The notes under the pieces are model-generated. The model saw only the letters and a list, made by a program, of their open reading frames with translations. It was not told the origin of the DNA and did not search any database. From an uncultured Pelagibacteraceae bacterium (GTDB lineage Bacteria > Pseudomonadota > Alphaproteobacteria > Pelagibacterales > Pelagibacteraceae), in NCBI GenBank assembly GCA_902526595.1, contig CABZLO010000007.1, forward strand, positions 1 to 51,276: a DNA stretch of 51,276 bases, given 5' to 3'. A program made the translations under genes and the position numbers. Below, in pieces: positions 9,005-17,923 of the stretch. Positions within the stretch are counted from its first letter, which is position 1; each line of letters opens with the position of its first letter.

Positions 9005-10003
9005 CTATTGATTTGATCGAGAGGAAATATAAATATTTTTAATTAATTTTTTATTTAAATTTAATAAAATTGAAAACAAACTACCAAGTGCGAAAAATAG
9101 ATTAGCAAAATTAATTAATATTATAACAGTAACAAGAGTGTTAAAATTTTTTATATATCTGATAATTTCAAATATTATCATCAATTGAGCTAAGAAAAAA
9201 ATAAAAATTGTAGCTGATAATATGATCACAGATTTATAACTTAAAAAACATAGGATTGAAAAAAATACTGCAGCTATTAATGGGTACAAACTTTGATATC
9301 TAGAAAATGATTTCTTAAAATTTATCAGTTTAAAAGCAGCAGTTCCAAAGGAAAATCTTTGTATTAAAAATTTAAAAAAATTCCTTTCTTTATGATAGAT
9401 GTATAATTTACTTGAGTAAAAAACTTTAAAATCTGGATTAATTTTATAAATTTTTGAAAAGTAATCAAAGTCCTCTGATATGAATTTTTCTTCGTCCATA
9501 CCCCTATATTTTAAATAATTCTTTCTTGAAATGAAAAAGTTACAAGATTCAAGCCAGTCACAATATTGATCTTTAGCAAGATATTTTCTAAAATTTAAAT
9601 TTCCTGTAACAAAAAAAGACCTTTTAGCTAAATGAGATATTCTCTCTGAAAACTTCTGGTTTGGAAAAGGTATACTTGGTCCTCCAACTACATCAAATTT
9701 TGTTTTTTTTGATAAATAAATTACATTTTTTAACCAATATTTGTGTGGATAAGCATCTGAATCTAAAAAACCTACATAATCAGATTTAAATTTTTTAACA
9801 GCTAAATTTCTTTTGTAGGACATATTTTTTTTCCCAACAATTAAAATTTTCAAATTAAAACTATATTTTGGGATTATTTTATTTTTTTTATCTAAAACAA
9901 TTGTAACAAAAAAATTTTTGTAGATCTGGTTTTCAAGTTTTTTTAATGTGTATTTTAATTCATTACTGAAATTTATAGAGGGTATGACAATTTGAAATTT
10001 CAA
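9005..10003 (-). CDS. Family 2 glycosyltransferase with C-terminal membrane helices
   Basis: A 332-residue protein. The N-terminal GT-A domain begins FQIVIPSINFSNELKYTL and carries the metal-binding DxD-type motif in VGFLDSDAYPH (about 92-102). An SEDFDYFSK segment (about 175-183) resembles the acceptor-side ED motif of GT2 enzymes. About three hydrophobic helices follow (roughly 240-320). It probably transfers a sugar to a lipid-linked or surface acceptor at the inner membrane. It lies 9 bases downstream of the radical SAM gene on the same strand, so the two form an operon. The donor and product cannot be determined. Confidence 0.85.
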   Translation of the reverse strand: MKFQIVIPSINFSNELKYTLKKLENQIYKNFFVTIVLDKKNKIIPKYSFNLKILIVGKKNMSYKRNLAVKKFKSDYVGFLDSDAYPHKYWLKNVIYLSKKTKFDVVGGPSIPFPNQKFSERISHLAKRSFFVTGNLNFRKYLAKDQYCDWLESCNFFISRKNYLKYRGMDEEKFISEDFDYFSKIYKINPDFKVFYSSKLYIYHKERNFFKFLIQRFSFGTAAFKLINFKKSFSRYQSLYPLIAAVFFSILCFLSYKSVIILSATIFIFFLAQLMIIFEIIRYIKNFNTLVTVIILINFANLFFALGSLFSILLNLNKKLIKNIYISSRSNQ

Positions 10004-10012
10004 TTTAGTAAA

Positions 10013-11113
10013 TTAATCTAGGTTAAAGGCGGATTTTAAAAGATTGTGTTGGTATCTGTAATTACCCAATATATTATAAGACAGAGCACATTCATAAGAA
10101 CAATTACATTTAGTATCTTTAATAAATTTTTTAATTTTCTTATTTGATGTACTTTTCCATAAGTTAATAAAATTGTATTGATTATTTCTTACGTTACCTA
10201 ATTTTTTGTCTTCTAAAATTTCACATGGATAAACGTCACCGTTCGCTTTTATTATTCCAAATAAACCTCCTGCATGACACAATGATATATATTTTGGATC
10301 AAGATAAGTTTCTTTAATCATGTTCCATGAAATAAAATCTTTTTTTCTATGCAATCTGCCTTGCAGTGTATTTGTATTGTAATTAGTTATATTTCCTTCT
10401 TTCGAAAGATTTTTAATTTTATTTGTTAAAAAAGTAAAAGCATCCAAAATCTTTTTTTTCTTTTCCATGGGTGTTTTGTAAACACCTTCATCTCTCACTA
10501 TAGTACATTTTATGTTATTAATTTTATTTTCAACATGTAAATGATTAAATATATTTTCAATATTATCACAATTTTCATGTGTGACTGTTATGCTTACTAC
10601 TGCATTACAATTTTTTATTTTTTTAATTTTTTCATAAGTTTCTATACATTGGTCGAATAGATTATTAATTTTTCTAACCTTATTGTGAGCTTCAGGTAAG
10701 TCATCAATAGAAATTTGAAATGTTAATTCAATTTCTTTATCATATTCTGTAATCTCTTTAGCAAACTTTTCCACTCTATCTGGTAGACTTCCATTAGTTG
10801 TAATATAAATTGACTGTATAGTTGTATTATCAATATATTTTTTTGCGATATCAATAATTTCCTTTCTTGCAAAAGGTTCACCCCCAGTAAAATTTACATT
10901 AAGAAGTGAGTTACCTAATTTTTTTGTTAATTTTTCAATCTCCTCTAAAGACAGCTCACCCTTAAAAGTATTCTCATCGTCAAAATCAATAAAACAGAAT
11001 GAGCATCTAGCGTTGCATCTATTTGTCAAAAAGTGAACTAGACTTATTGGTTCTTCTCTAGAAATATATATATTTTTTAATACATTTAATAAATTGGCTT
11101 TTTTTGTAATCAT
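10013..11113 (-). CDS. Radical SAM enzyme with C-terminal SPASM-like cysteines
   Basis: A 366-residue protein with the iron-sulfur motif CNARCSFC (Cys33, Cys37, Cys40) and the SAM-binding GGEP at 77-80. The C-terminal third has CHAGG..., GDVYPCEILEDKKLGNVR and a final CNCSYEC cluster, the arrangement of SPASM/twitch domains that hold auxiliary clusters. Such enzymes modify peptides, sugars or cofactors. The partner glycosyltransferase downstream suggests a sugar or glycan-linked substrate, but no precursor peptide gene is visible. A TATAAT (11123-11118) lies four bases before the ATG, so the message may have almost no leader. Confidence 0.88.
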   Translation of the reverse strand: MITKKANLLNVLKNIYISREEPISLVHFLTNRCNARCSFCFIDFDDENTFKGELSLEEIEKLTKKLGNSLLNVNFTGGEPFARKEIIDIAKKYIDNTTIQSIYITTNGSLPDRVEKFAKEITEYDKEIELTFQISIDDLPEAHNKVRKINNLFDQCIETYEKIKKIKNCNAVVSITVTHENCDNIENIFNHLHVENKINNIKCTIVRDEGVYKTPMEKKKKILDAFTFLTNKIKNLSKEGNITNYNTNTLQGRLHRKKDFISWNMIKETYLDPKYISLCHAGGLFGIIKANGDVYPCEILEDKKLGNVRNNQYNFINLWKSTSNKKIKKFIKDTKCNCSYECALSYNILGNYRYQHNLLKSAFNLD

Positions 11114-11220
11114 CCTGATTATAACATAAATTTATATAACTATCTAAACAACAACCAAATTTATCACTAATTTTAATCAATAACTAGCCTTTATTAAAAC
11201 TTTGGGATAAAAAAAAACAA

Positions 11221-12843
11221 ATGTTAATATCAAATTTATCTTTAAAAAAAAAAATATTTATTTTTTGTTTTTTCTTTTTAATTTTGAGTATTGGATTATT
11301 GTTTTTAAATAATAGACCTTATTATATTTACCTTTCTGATATAGAGCCCGCTTACTACATGTCTGCATATTTAATTATGAATAGTGAGCTACCTGTTTTT
11401 TATTTTCATCCTGCAACGTTATTTCAATATATAAGTGGTTCATTTCTTAGCATATTAAATCTAAATAATTTAAATCAAATAAATTTATCTTTAAATTATT
11501 TAAAGTTACTAGCTATTATTTTTAACTTAATTTCTATAATTTTTTTCTTAAAAATTTCAAATAGGTATAAATTAAAAAATGATTATAAAATTTTGATATG
11601 CTGTATTTTTTATCCCGCTACATTATTATATGTAACATATTTTGGAGTTAACAGCATTGTCCTTGGTTTATCGTTAATTTTATCTTCTATATACATTAAG
11701 AATCATTTTAATAATTTTAATTCTTTAATAAGTTTATCAATAATTTCAGGAATATGTCTTAATTCGAAATTAATTTTTTTACCTTGTCTTATAATTATAT
11801 TTATAAATATTTTCTTTAATGGAAATAAATTTTTAAATTATAAAAATTTTAAAAAGGTAATAATCTACACTGTCTTTACAGCATTAACTTTTTTTCTCGT
11901 AGGTTTTAAAATGATGCACACTTATCCAGAAATCCTAATCAAATTATTTAACAGACCAGAAGGTAATCTTGGTATTTACAATTATATAATTGTTTTATTT
12001 TTAGCTTTATTAATTACATTTTTTTATTCTAAAAATGAAAATATTTTAAATAATAAAATAAAAATTTTTTTTTTATTTTTCTTTATAATTTATTTTATAT
12101 TTATAATTTTTAAATATTGGTCAATAGATCAGTTACCTACATTCTTTAGATATCAGGCTGCCTTTTATATTTTTGCTTTAATTTTAATAAATTTAAAATT
12201 TAATTTAACCTCAAAATTCTATAATATTTTTATACCTATTATACTAATTTTATTTTCTGTGACCCACTATTCAGCTTATACAAATACAGAAAATCAAAAA
12301 AATATTTCATTATCATACAAAGATTTTTTACAAAAAAAAATATCAAATAATTATTACATATATTTTTGGACTGGTTCTGGGAATGACTCATATGATGCTC
12401 AAAATTTTATACAATGGGCAGATCTAAGATATGGGAATAGTTATATAAAAAAAAATGATATTTTAAATTTTGCTAATAAACAGATTTATAATATTCGTTT
12501 AGATATTAATAATTATGATATATCTAGAAACTTTAAAGAAAAAAATAATTTAAAAAAACGAATTAAAAAAGTTTTAATAAAGTATAAAATTTTTCCCAAA
12601 GTAAAATTTAAAAAAAATTATTATAATATTAATACAAATATTTCCGGTAAATGTTTATTGTTAATTTTTACCAAATTTGAATTTGATATTGAAATTAATA
12701 AATTAAAATCAAATGAGTTGTTTGTTAATAAACCAATTTTATTTTTAGAGAAAATGTCATCTAAAAAGCTAAATATGAGTAAGGTATACTTAGGAGATAG
12801 AGAATTTATTTATTTTACTGAGAAAAATAAAAAATGTAATTAA
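11221..12843 (+). CDS. Polytopic membrane protein, probable GT-C type glycosyltransferase
   Basis: A 540-residue protein with roughly ten to twelve hydrophobic segments in the first 350 residues and a lysine-rich, apparently soluble C-terminal 190 residues. After the first helix an acidic loop (YLSDIEPAYYMSAYLI, about 38-53) fits the Asp/Glu-containing first periplasmic loop of GT-C transferases (ArnT/PMT-like). I cannot assign a family with certainty. It diverges from the radical SAM/GT2 operon across a 107-base gap, so it may belong to the same surface-glycan function. Confidence 0.6.
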   Translation: MLISNLSLKKKIFIFCFFFLILSIGLLFLNNRPYYIYLSDIEPAYYMSAYLIMNSELPVFYFHPATLFQYISGSFLSILNLNNLNQINLSLNYLKLLAIIFNLISIIFFLKISNRYKLKNDYKILICCIFYPATLLYVTYFGVNSIVLGLSLILSSIYIKNHFNNFNSLISLSIISGICLNSKLIFLPCLIIIFINIFFNGNKFLNYKNFKKVIIYTVFTALTFFLVGFKMMHTYPEILIKLFNRPEGNLGIYNYIIVLFLALLITFFYSKNENILNNKIKIFFLFFFIIYFIFIIFKYWSIDQLPTFFRYQAAFYIFALILINLKFNLTSKFYNIFIPIILILFSVTHYSAYTNTENQKNISLSYKDFLQKKISNNYYIYFWTGSGNDSYDAQNFIQWADLRYGNSYIKKNDILNFANKQIYNIRLDINNYDISRNFKEKNNLKKRIKKVLIKYKIFPKVKFKKNYYNINTNISGKCLLLIFTKFEFDIEINKLKSNELFVNKPILFLEKMSSKKLNMSKVYLGDREFIYFTEKNKKCN

Positions 12844-12870
12844 TCTTAATTTAATCAAAATTTAAAAAAA

Positions 12871-14166
12871 ATGTTTTTACATACCAAGTTAGAAAATAGA
12901 AAAGATCCAATCAAAATTGCTTTTATTGGATGTGGTAAGTTTGTGAGCATGTTTTTGGCTCAATACAATCATTTAGATAAAATACAAATAGACACCATAG
13001 TTGATATTAATGTAAATCAAGCTATCAAAAATTGTTTGAAAAGTGGATTGAATGAACAAACTGTTAAAGGAATAAATTTCTCAAATTCATTAGAAGAAGT
13101 TCTTACTAGAGACATAGAAATTTTTATTGAGGCAACAGGTAATCCTATAGTTGGAACTGTCCATGCAACCAAGATAATAAAAAATAAGAAACATGTAATA
13201 TTGGTAAATGTAGAAGCAGACATAACATGTGGTAAATACTTGTCTGATCTTGCAAAGGATAAAGGTGTTATTTGTTCAATGGCCTATGGAGATCAACCAT
13301 CTTTAATTCTTGAACAAATAGAATGGGCAAGATTAAATGGATTTTCAATAGTTTGTGCTGGTAAAGGTACTAAATATCATCCAAGTTTTGAATATTCTAC
13401 ACCAGACACAGTATGGGGACATTATGGTTTAACCAAAGAACGAGCTGAAAAAGAGTCGGGGATGAACCCAAAAATGTTTAATAGTTTTTTATGTGGAGAC
13501 AAATCGGCTATTGAGATGTGCGCAGTTAGTAATGCAGCTAATTTAAAATGTCCAAGTAAAGGACTAACTTTTCCACCAGTAGGTGTTTATGATATTGCAA
13601 AAAAAATGATTCCAAAAAATGATGGTGGTTTAATTGAATTTAATGGGCAGGTAGAGGTTATTTCAAGTATAGATTTAGAAAAAAAAGATATTCCAAATGA
13701 TTTAAGATGGGGCGTTTATATTGTTATTAAAGGACAGAACGAATATGTCAAAAATTGTTTTAAAGATTATGGGATGGTAACTGATGCCTCTGGAAACTAT
13801 TCAGCAATATGGAGACCTTATCACTATATTGGATTAGAGTTAGCACAATCTGTTTATTCAATTGCACTAGACAACAGAGCAACAGGCTATACAAAAAATT
13901 ATAACGCTGAAGTTGCAAGTTTTGCCAAGAAAGACCTTAAAGCAGGTGAAAAATTAGATGGAGAGGGAGGTTTTTGTGCAAGAGGCCGATTAATTACATC
14001 TGAAAAATCTAAAAAAGAAATGATTTTACCACTAGGACTTACAGATAATGCTGTTTTAAAAAGAGATATAGATAAGGATGAGGTAATTAAACTTGATGAT
14101 GTCGAGTTAAATCTTCCGTCTGAAGTAACTGAGGCAAGAAACTACCAATATAATTTATTAAATTAG
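12871..14166 (+). CDS. Homoserine-dehydrogenase-like NAD(P)-dependent oxidoreductase with C-terminal SAF domain
   Basis: A 431-residue protein. The Rossmann fold starts at about 17 (IKIAFIGCGKFVSMFLAQ) with the acidic residue of strand 2 in TIVDINVNQ. A homoserine-dehydrogenase-like central domain follows (IFIEATGNP, VNVEADITCGKYL). The last 80 residues (AEVASFAKKDLKAGEKLDGEGG..., LKRDIDKDEVIKLDDVEL) have the SAF pattern seen in FlgA, AFP-type and sialate-synthase proteins. The combination matches the predicted homoserine dehydrogenase group with a SAF domain; the true substrate is unknown. Its stop codon overlaps that of the convergent GH63 gene by two bases. Confidence 0.8.
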   Translation: MFLHTKLENRKDPIKIAFIGCGKFVSMFLAQYNHLDKIQIDTIVDINVNQAIKNCLKSGLNEQTVKGINFSNSLEEVLTRDIEIFIEATGNPIVGTVHATKIIKNKKHVILVNVEADITCGKYLSDLAKDKGVICSMAYGDQPSLILEQIEWARLNGFSIVCAGKGTKYHPSFEYSTPDTVWGHYGLTKERAEKESGMNPKMFNSFLCGDKSAIEMCAVSNAANLKCPSKGLTFPPVGVYDIAKKMIPKNDGGLIEFNGQVEVISSIDLEKKDIPNDLRWGVYIVIKGQNEYVKNCFKDYGMVTDASGNYSAIWRPYHYIGLELAQSVYSIALDNRATGYTKNYNAEVASFAKKDLKAGEKLDGEGGFCARGRLITSEKSKKEMILPLGLTDNAVLKRDIDKDEVIKLDDVELNLPSEVTEARNYQYNLLN

Positions 14167-15434
14167 TTATATTTCTTTTCCATTATTAAGTCTAAAAACA
14201 AAGAAGCCGTCCAAGAAAAGTTACTTGCCCCAAATGCTTTTCCAGTTTTAAAACTGTAGTATTCAAAAAAGCCATTTTTTTTAATTAAATTAATAGTTTT
14301 TTCTTTAATTTTATTAGCAAATTTCTTATCTTTATTTTTTAATCCTTGATAGATAATCCAATTACAATTTATCCATACTGGACCCCTCCAGTAACGTTTT
14401 TCCTCAAATTTTTTATGATTAGGCTTAATACTAGAAAATATGTATTTCTTTGTTTGATTATGATTTTTCAAACTTTTAATTATTTTTTTATTAATAGTTT
14501 GATTTTTTAAATTAGCAAATAAAATAAAATAATTAGTTATTGAAGGTACAATAATTTTTTTTTTATTTTTTATATCATAATTCGTAAAAACTCCTTTTTT
14601 TTCATTATAAAGTTGTTCAATCCGATTTTCTGATTTTAAAATAAATTTGTTTAACTTATTATGCTCTAAATTGAATGATTTAAGTAATTCTAATAAATCT
14701 TTATTAGCTCTCAAAAATATTGAATTAAAACCTACATCAACAACATTAAACATTGATTTATTATAAAGTTTTTTTGGATTGTATTTATTTTTTCTTAAAT
14801 GATTTTTAATTGTTACATATCTATCGTAATCTGAATCTAAGGGTCTGTATTCTGGATTTATTACCTTATTATCTCCTCGTTTGTATTTTAAGTTTTTTTC
14901 AACCTTAACTTCATTCATAGAATAGTCCCAAAGTGGAGAATTATCATATCCACTTTCCCAAGGATGTAATATCGAAACTAGTCCTGTATTTTTTGGGTCT
15001 CTATATTTAATTAACCACTCATGATATTTTTTTAATTTTTGAACTATTGACTTAATTTTTACTTTGTCTGAAATTTTGATTTTATTTTTATCTAAAATTT
15101 TCTTTAAAATAATGGCAAGAACAGGTGGTTGAGTTATTCCTGATGAACGTATTTTGTTTCCACAATTCCATACCGAGTGATTTGGATAATAATTTGTACT
15201 TAAATTATGGAATAGAATATGAGGTATCATACCATCTTTCCATTGACCCCTTAAAAGAGTTGTTATTTCATCAAGTGCATACTTTAGATTAAAGTATGAA
15301 TAGCCAAGGGAAATAAAGCCAGAGTCCCACTTCCATTGCGCAGGATACAATTTGTTATTTGTAGGCATTGTATAACCTCTTTTTTTATTACCTAATAAAA
15401 CTTTTTTTGCCTCTTCTATTAATTTATTTCTCAA
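14163..15434 (-). CDS. GH63-type glucosylglycerate/mannosylglycerate hydrolase
   Basis: A 423-residue (alpha/alpha)6 glycosidase. Signatures of the GH63 glycerate-glycoside hydrolases are the substrate region LYPAQWKWDSGF (29-40), HPWESGYDNSPLWD (157-170; probable acid Asp164), ERYWRGPVWINCNW, and the C-terminal GFFEYYSFKTG with probable base Glu391. It should cleave glucosylglycerate or mannosylglycerate to hexose plus glycerate in the cytoplasm. The start is TTG at 15434, four bases overlapping the permease stop (TTGA). The next Met is residue 23, inside a conserved region, so the TTG is preferred. It is the last gene of the transport operon. Confidence 0.82.
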   Translation of the reverse strand: MRNKLIEEAKKVLLGNKKRGYTMPTNNKLYPAQWKWDSGFISLGYSYFNLKYALDEITTLLRGQWKDGMIPHILFHNLSTNYYPNHSVWNCGNKIRSSGITQPPVLAIILKKILDKNKIKISDKVKIKSIVQKLKKYHEWLIKYRDPKNTGLVSILHPWESGYDNSPLWDYSMNEVKVEKNLKYKRGDNKVINPEYRPLDSDYDRYVTIKNHLRKNKYNPKKLYNKSMFNVVDVGFNSIFLRANKDLLELLKSFNLEHNKLNKFILKSENRIEQLYNEKKGVFTNYDIKNKKKIIVPSITNYFILFANLKNQTINKKIIKSLKNHNQTKKYIFSSIKPNHKKFEEKRYWRGPVWINCNWIIYQGLKNKDKKFANKIKEKTINLIKKNGFFEYYSFKTGKAFGASNFSWTASLFLDLIMEKKYN

Positions 15435-16624
15435 CCTTTGACACTCCCTGCAGTAAGACCACTAACTAGATATTTTTCAAAATAAACAAAAATAAATAGA
15501 ACAGGTAAAGTTACAATAACTGAGCCAGCCATTAAATATTGTCTAGGTGTTTCTGCATCACCACTTAAATATTGTATGGCCCTTGAAAGAGTAAAAGAAT
15601 TAGGGTTATCTAGAAACATTAAAGAAAATAAAAATTCATTCCAAGCTATCATAAATACATATAAAGCCACAGAAGAAATTGCAGGAATACTTAATGGAAT
15701 TATAATTTTAGAAATTATTCCAAACCAACTAAGTTTGTCTAATATAGCTGCCTCTTCTAATTCTTTTGGGATACTTTTAAAGTAACCTTGAAGCATGTAT
15801 ATTGCTACAGGAAGTGTCGTGGCTGTATAAACAATTAATAATCCTTCTATAGAGTTCCTTAGACCTAACTGACTAAAAATTGTATATAAAGGAATTACCA
15901 AGACAATTGCTGGAAACATATAAATTATTAATATTGATGTTGACATAAATGTTTTACCAAAAAAGTTTAATCGAGCAATTGCATATGCTGCTGGAATTGC
16001 AAAAAGAAGAGTTATGATTACGGTTCCTACAGATACAATAGTGCTGGTCAAAATATATTTACCAAATTTATAAGATTTAAAGATTACAAAATAGGAATTA
16101 AATAAGTCCTTCAAATCTTGACTGAAATTAATACTAAAATCTAAGGGGTTAACTAATAAAGCAATTTGAGTTTTAAAACTCGTTATTAACATCATGTAAA
16201 AAGGGAAAAGAATTACAAATGAAAAAAATAAAATACCAAATAAAGTTAAAAAATCAAAAAAGATTACTTGTGTTGAGTGTTCTTGCTTTAAATCTTCAAA
16301 ACTATATTTATTTATTTTATTTACAAAAAAATATAAAACTAAAAAAATACCAATATTGTACCATAATGGTAACTTTTGAATAATATATCCATCACAGACT
16401 ACAAAAATTAAAGAAAAAATAATTGATTTATAAAAAATTTTAATTTTATTGCCTATTCTTAAGTGAGCAAAAGATATTAGAAGACCAAAAATAAATATTA
16501 TTTGTAAATTAAAGTTTTGAATATCTAATCCTTGTAAGGTTGCTAATATTTTAAATATAGAAACTAAGAAAATTAAAAAAAATGAGGATATTAATGCAAA
16601 TAAAATTAAATTTTTAGTTTTCAT
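15431..16624 (-). CDS. ABC sugar transporter permease, MalG-like, with N-terminal extension
   Basis: A 397-residue inner-membrane permease. The typical MalG-like core (about 280 residues) starts near residue 125 with FDFLTLFGILFFSFVILFPF. The ATPase-docking EAA loop is ELEEAAILDKLSWFGIISK, followed by AWNEFLFSL, characteristic of CUT1 permeases. About 120 extra N-terminal residues contain roughly four hydrophobic segments and are not found in ordinary MalG/UgpE proteins. It overlaps the MalF-like gene by 11 bases and the GH63 gene by four. It forms the membrane channel with the MalF-like partner. Confidence 0.92.
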   Translation of the reverse strand: MKTKNLILFALISSFFLIFLVSIFKILATLQGLDIQNFNLQIIFIFGLLISFAHLRIGNKIKIFYKSIIFSLIFVVCDGYIIQKLPLWYNIGIFLVLYFFVNKINKYSFEDLKQEHSTQVIFFDFLTLFGILFFSFVILFPFYMMLITSFKTQIALLVNPLDFSINFSQDLKDLFNSYFVIFKSYKFGKYILTSTIVSVGTVIITLLFAIPAAYAIARLNFFGKTFMSTSILIIYMFPAIVLVIPLYTIFSQLGLRNSIEGLLIVYTATTLPVAIYMLQGYFKSIPKELEEAAILDKLSWFGIISKIIIPLSIPAISSVALYVFMIAWNEFLFSLMFLDNPNSFTLSRAIQYLSGDAETPRQYLMAGSVIVTLPVLFIFVYFEKYLVSGLTAGSVKG

Positions 16625-17873
16625 CTACTCTCTTTCCTAAAAGCTTGAAGTAAAAAAACATAAATAATAAAAGTAAAACAACTATTACTATTGAAACAGC
16701 CGATCCCATTCCAATATCAGATATTGCAAAACCTTGTTGATAAACATTAATTGGTAAAGTTCTAGTACCTGAGGCACCACCAGTAAGTAAGAAAACATCT
16801 TCAAACTTGTTAAAATTCCAAATAAACCTTATCATAAATAAAATTGATATTACTGCTGTAATTTGAGGAAGCGTTATTTTAAAAAACTTTTGAAACGGGC
16901 TTGCTCCGTCTACATCAGCTGCTTCATATAATTCTTTTGGAATTGCCTGAAGTCTTGCAAGAATAAATAAAAAAGCTAAAGGAAAATATCTCCAAATTTC
17001 AAACATAATTACCGTCGTAAGAGCTAGTCTTAGGTTAAAGTCAAAACCTAAAATATTGATCTCAATGTATTTTTGTCCAAGTAAATTTATTGGCGTCTCT
17101 ATAACCTGATAATTGATTAATAAGCTATTAAGTGTTCCACTATTTGGATCTAGTAGGAGCTCCCATGTATAAGCTAAGGCTACAACTGGAGCAACATAAG
17201 GAAAGAGCAAAACACTCCGCATAAAAGTTCTTCCATAAAATTTTTGATTAACCATTTGAGCTGTTAAAATTCCAAAGATGATCGAACCAACAGTGCCAAA
17301 AAATGTGTAATAAAAAGTTGTGAGGAGTAGGTCTACAAACTCATCATCAAATAAAACTTTTTTAAAATTTTTTAGAGTAAAAGAGGTATTAAGCAATATA
17401 TTATCAGATGTTCCATTTAACTTAGGTTTTGTTGATTTAAGTGCGTTTTTATTTATTTTTGAGCCATCATTTGTTTCAAAAACTACATGAAAATTTTCTC
17501 TATATTTTGCTGGCCAATTGCCAAATTTACACTTTAATGAATTATTTTTGTAATCACATCTTGTATCTAATTTTTCAATCTCAAAATTTTTTGGGAATTT
17601 ATCTTGAAATGAAACATTTCTGATCTCTTGAAGTAAGGAGCTATTTCTTAATTTATATAAAATCTTTATTTTTGATGGATCTTCTGAGATAGATTTAACA
17701 ATTTTTTTAGCTCTTGGTTCTGGAATTCTAATATCTTTTAATTCAACTTCTTTAAAACTAATCCAAACATTTGCAAAAATAGGAAATAGAATTATTGCAA
17801 AAACTAGAGCAACTGCAGGTAAAGTTAAAATATATGCAGTTTTCTTTTCTGTATTAGCTAAAGTATCTTTCAT
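16614..17873 (-). CDS. ABC sugar transporter permease, MalF-like, with large periplasmic insert
   Basis: A 419-residue permease. Helix 1 (about 12-33) is followed by roughly 150 mostly hydrophilic residues, with the later helices starting near 185, like the P2 insert of E. coli MalF. The EAA loop is LYEAADVDGASPFQKFF and is followed by FIWNFNKFEDVFLLTGG, a CUT1 signature. It pairs with the MalG-like protein. The ATG immediately follows the T-tract of a hairpin, and no Shine-Dalgarno sequence is visible. Confidence 0.92.
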   Translation of the reverse strand: MKDTLANTEKKTAYILTLPAVALVFAIILFPIFANVWISFKEVELKDIRIPEPRAKKIVKSISEDPSKIKILYKLRNSSLLQEIRNVSFQDKFPKNFEIEKLDTRCDYKNNSLKCKFGNWPAKYRENFHVVFETNDGSKINKNALKSTKPKLNGTSDNILLNTSFTLKNFKKVLFDDEFVDLLLTTFYYTFFGTVGSIIFGILTAQMVNQKFYGRTFMRSVLLFPYVAPVVALAYTWELLLDPNSGTLNSLLINYQVIETPINLLGQKYIEINILGFDFNLRLALTTVIMFEIWRYFPLAFLFILARLQAIPKELYEAADVDGASPFQKFFKITLPQITAVISILFMIRFIWNFNKFEDVFLLTGGASGTRTLPINVYQQGFAISDIGMGSAVSIVIVVLLLLFMFFYFKLLGKRVDEN

Positions 17874-17909
17874 AAAAAAAGCGAATAAGTAATCTTATCC
17901 GCTTTTTTA
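17874..17909 (-). terminator. Hairpin plus T-tract between binding-protein and permease genes
   Basis: The inverted repeat 17880-17889 / 17894-17903 has a four-base loop and a ten-pair stem, with one G-U pair when read on the minus strand. It is flanked by A7 (17874-17880) and T6-7 tracts, so the minus-strand RNA has a stem followed by seven U residues. It resembles a leaky intrinsic terminator or a 3'-stabilising stem after the binding-protein gene. The U-tract runs directly into the start codon of the downstream permease. Confidence 0.75.
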
Positions 17910-17923
17910 ATTAATTTAAATTA

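Noticed and set aside
10013-11113. Radical SAM enzyme as PqqE, making PQQ for the nearby quinoprotein
   Set aside because: The cluster motif and C-terminal cysteine pattern do not look like PqqE, it is paired with a glycosyltransferase, and no pqqA, pqqB, pqqC or pqqD is present.
6617-12910. Resemblance between the 25-codon peptide (MFLYTKLKNLK) and the start of the SAF oxidoreductase (MFLHTKLENRK), suggesting a gene fragment duplication
   Set aside because: Similarity ends after about 11 residues and the surrounding DNA does not match; chance in Lys/Leu-rich AT-rich coding sequence is likely.
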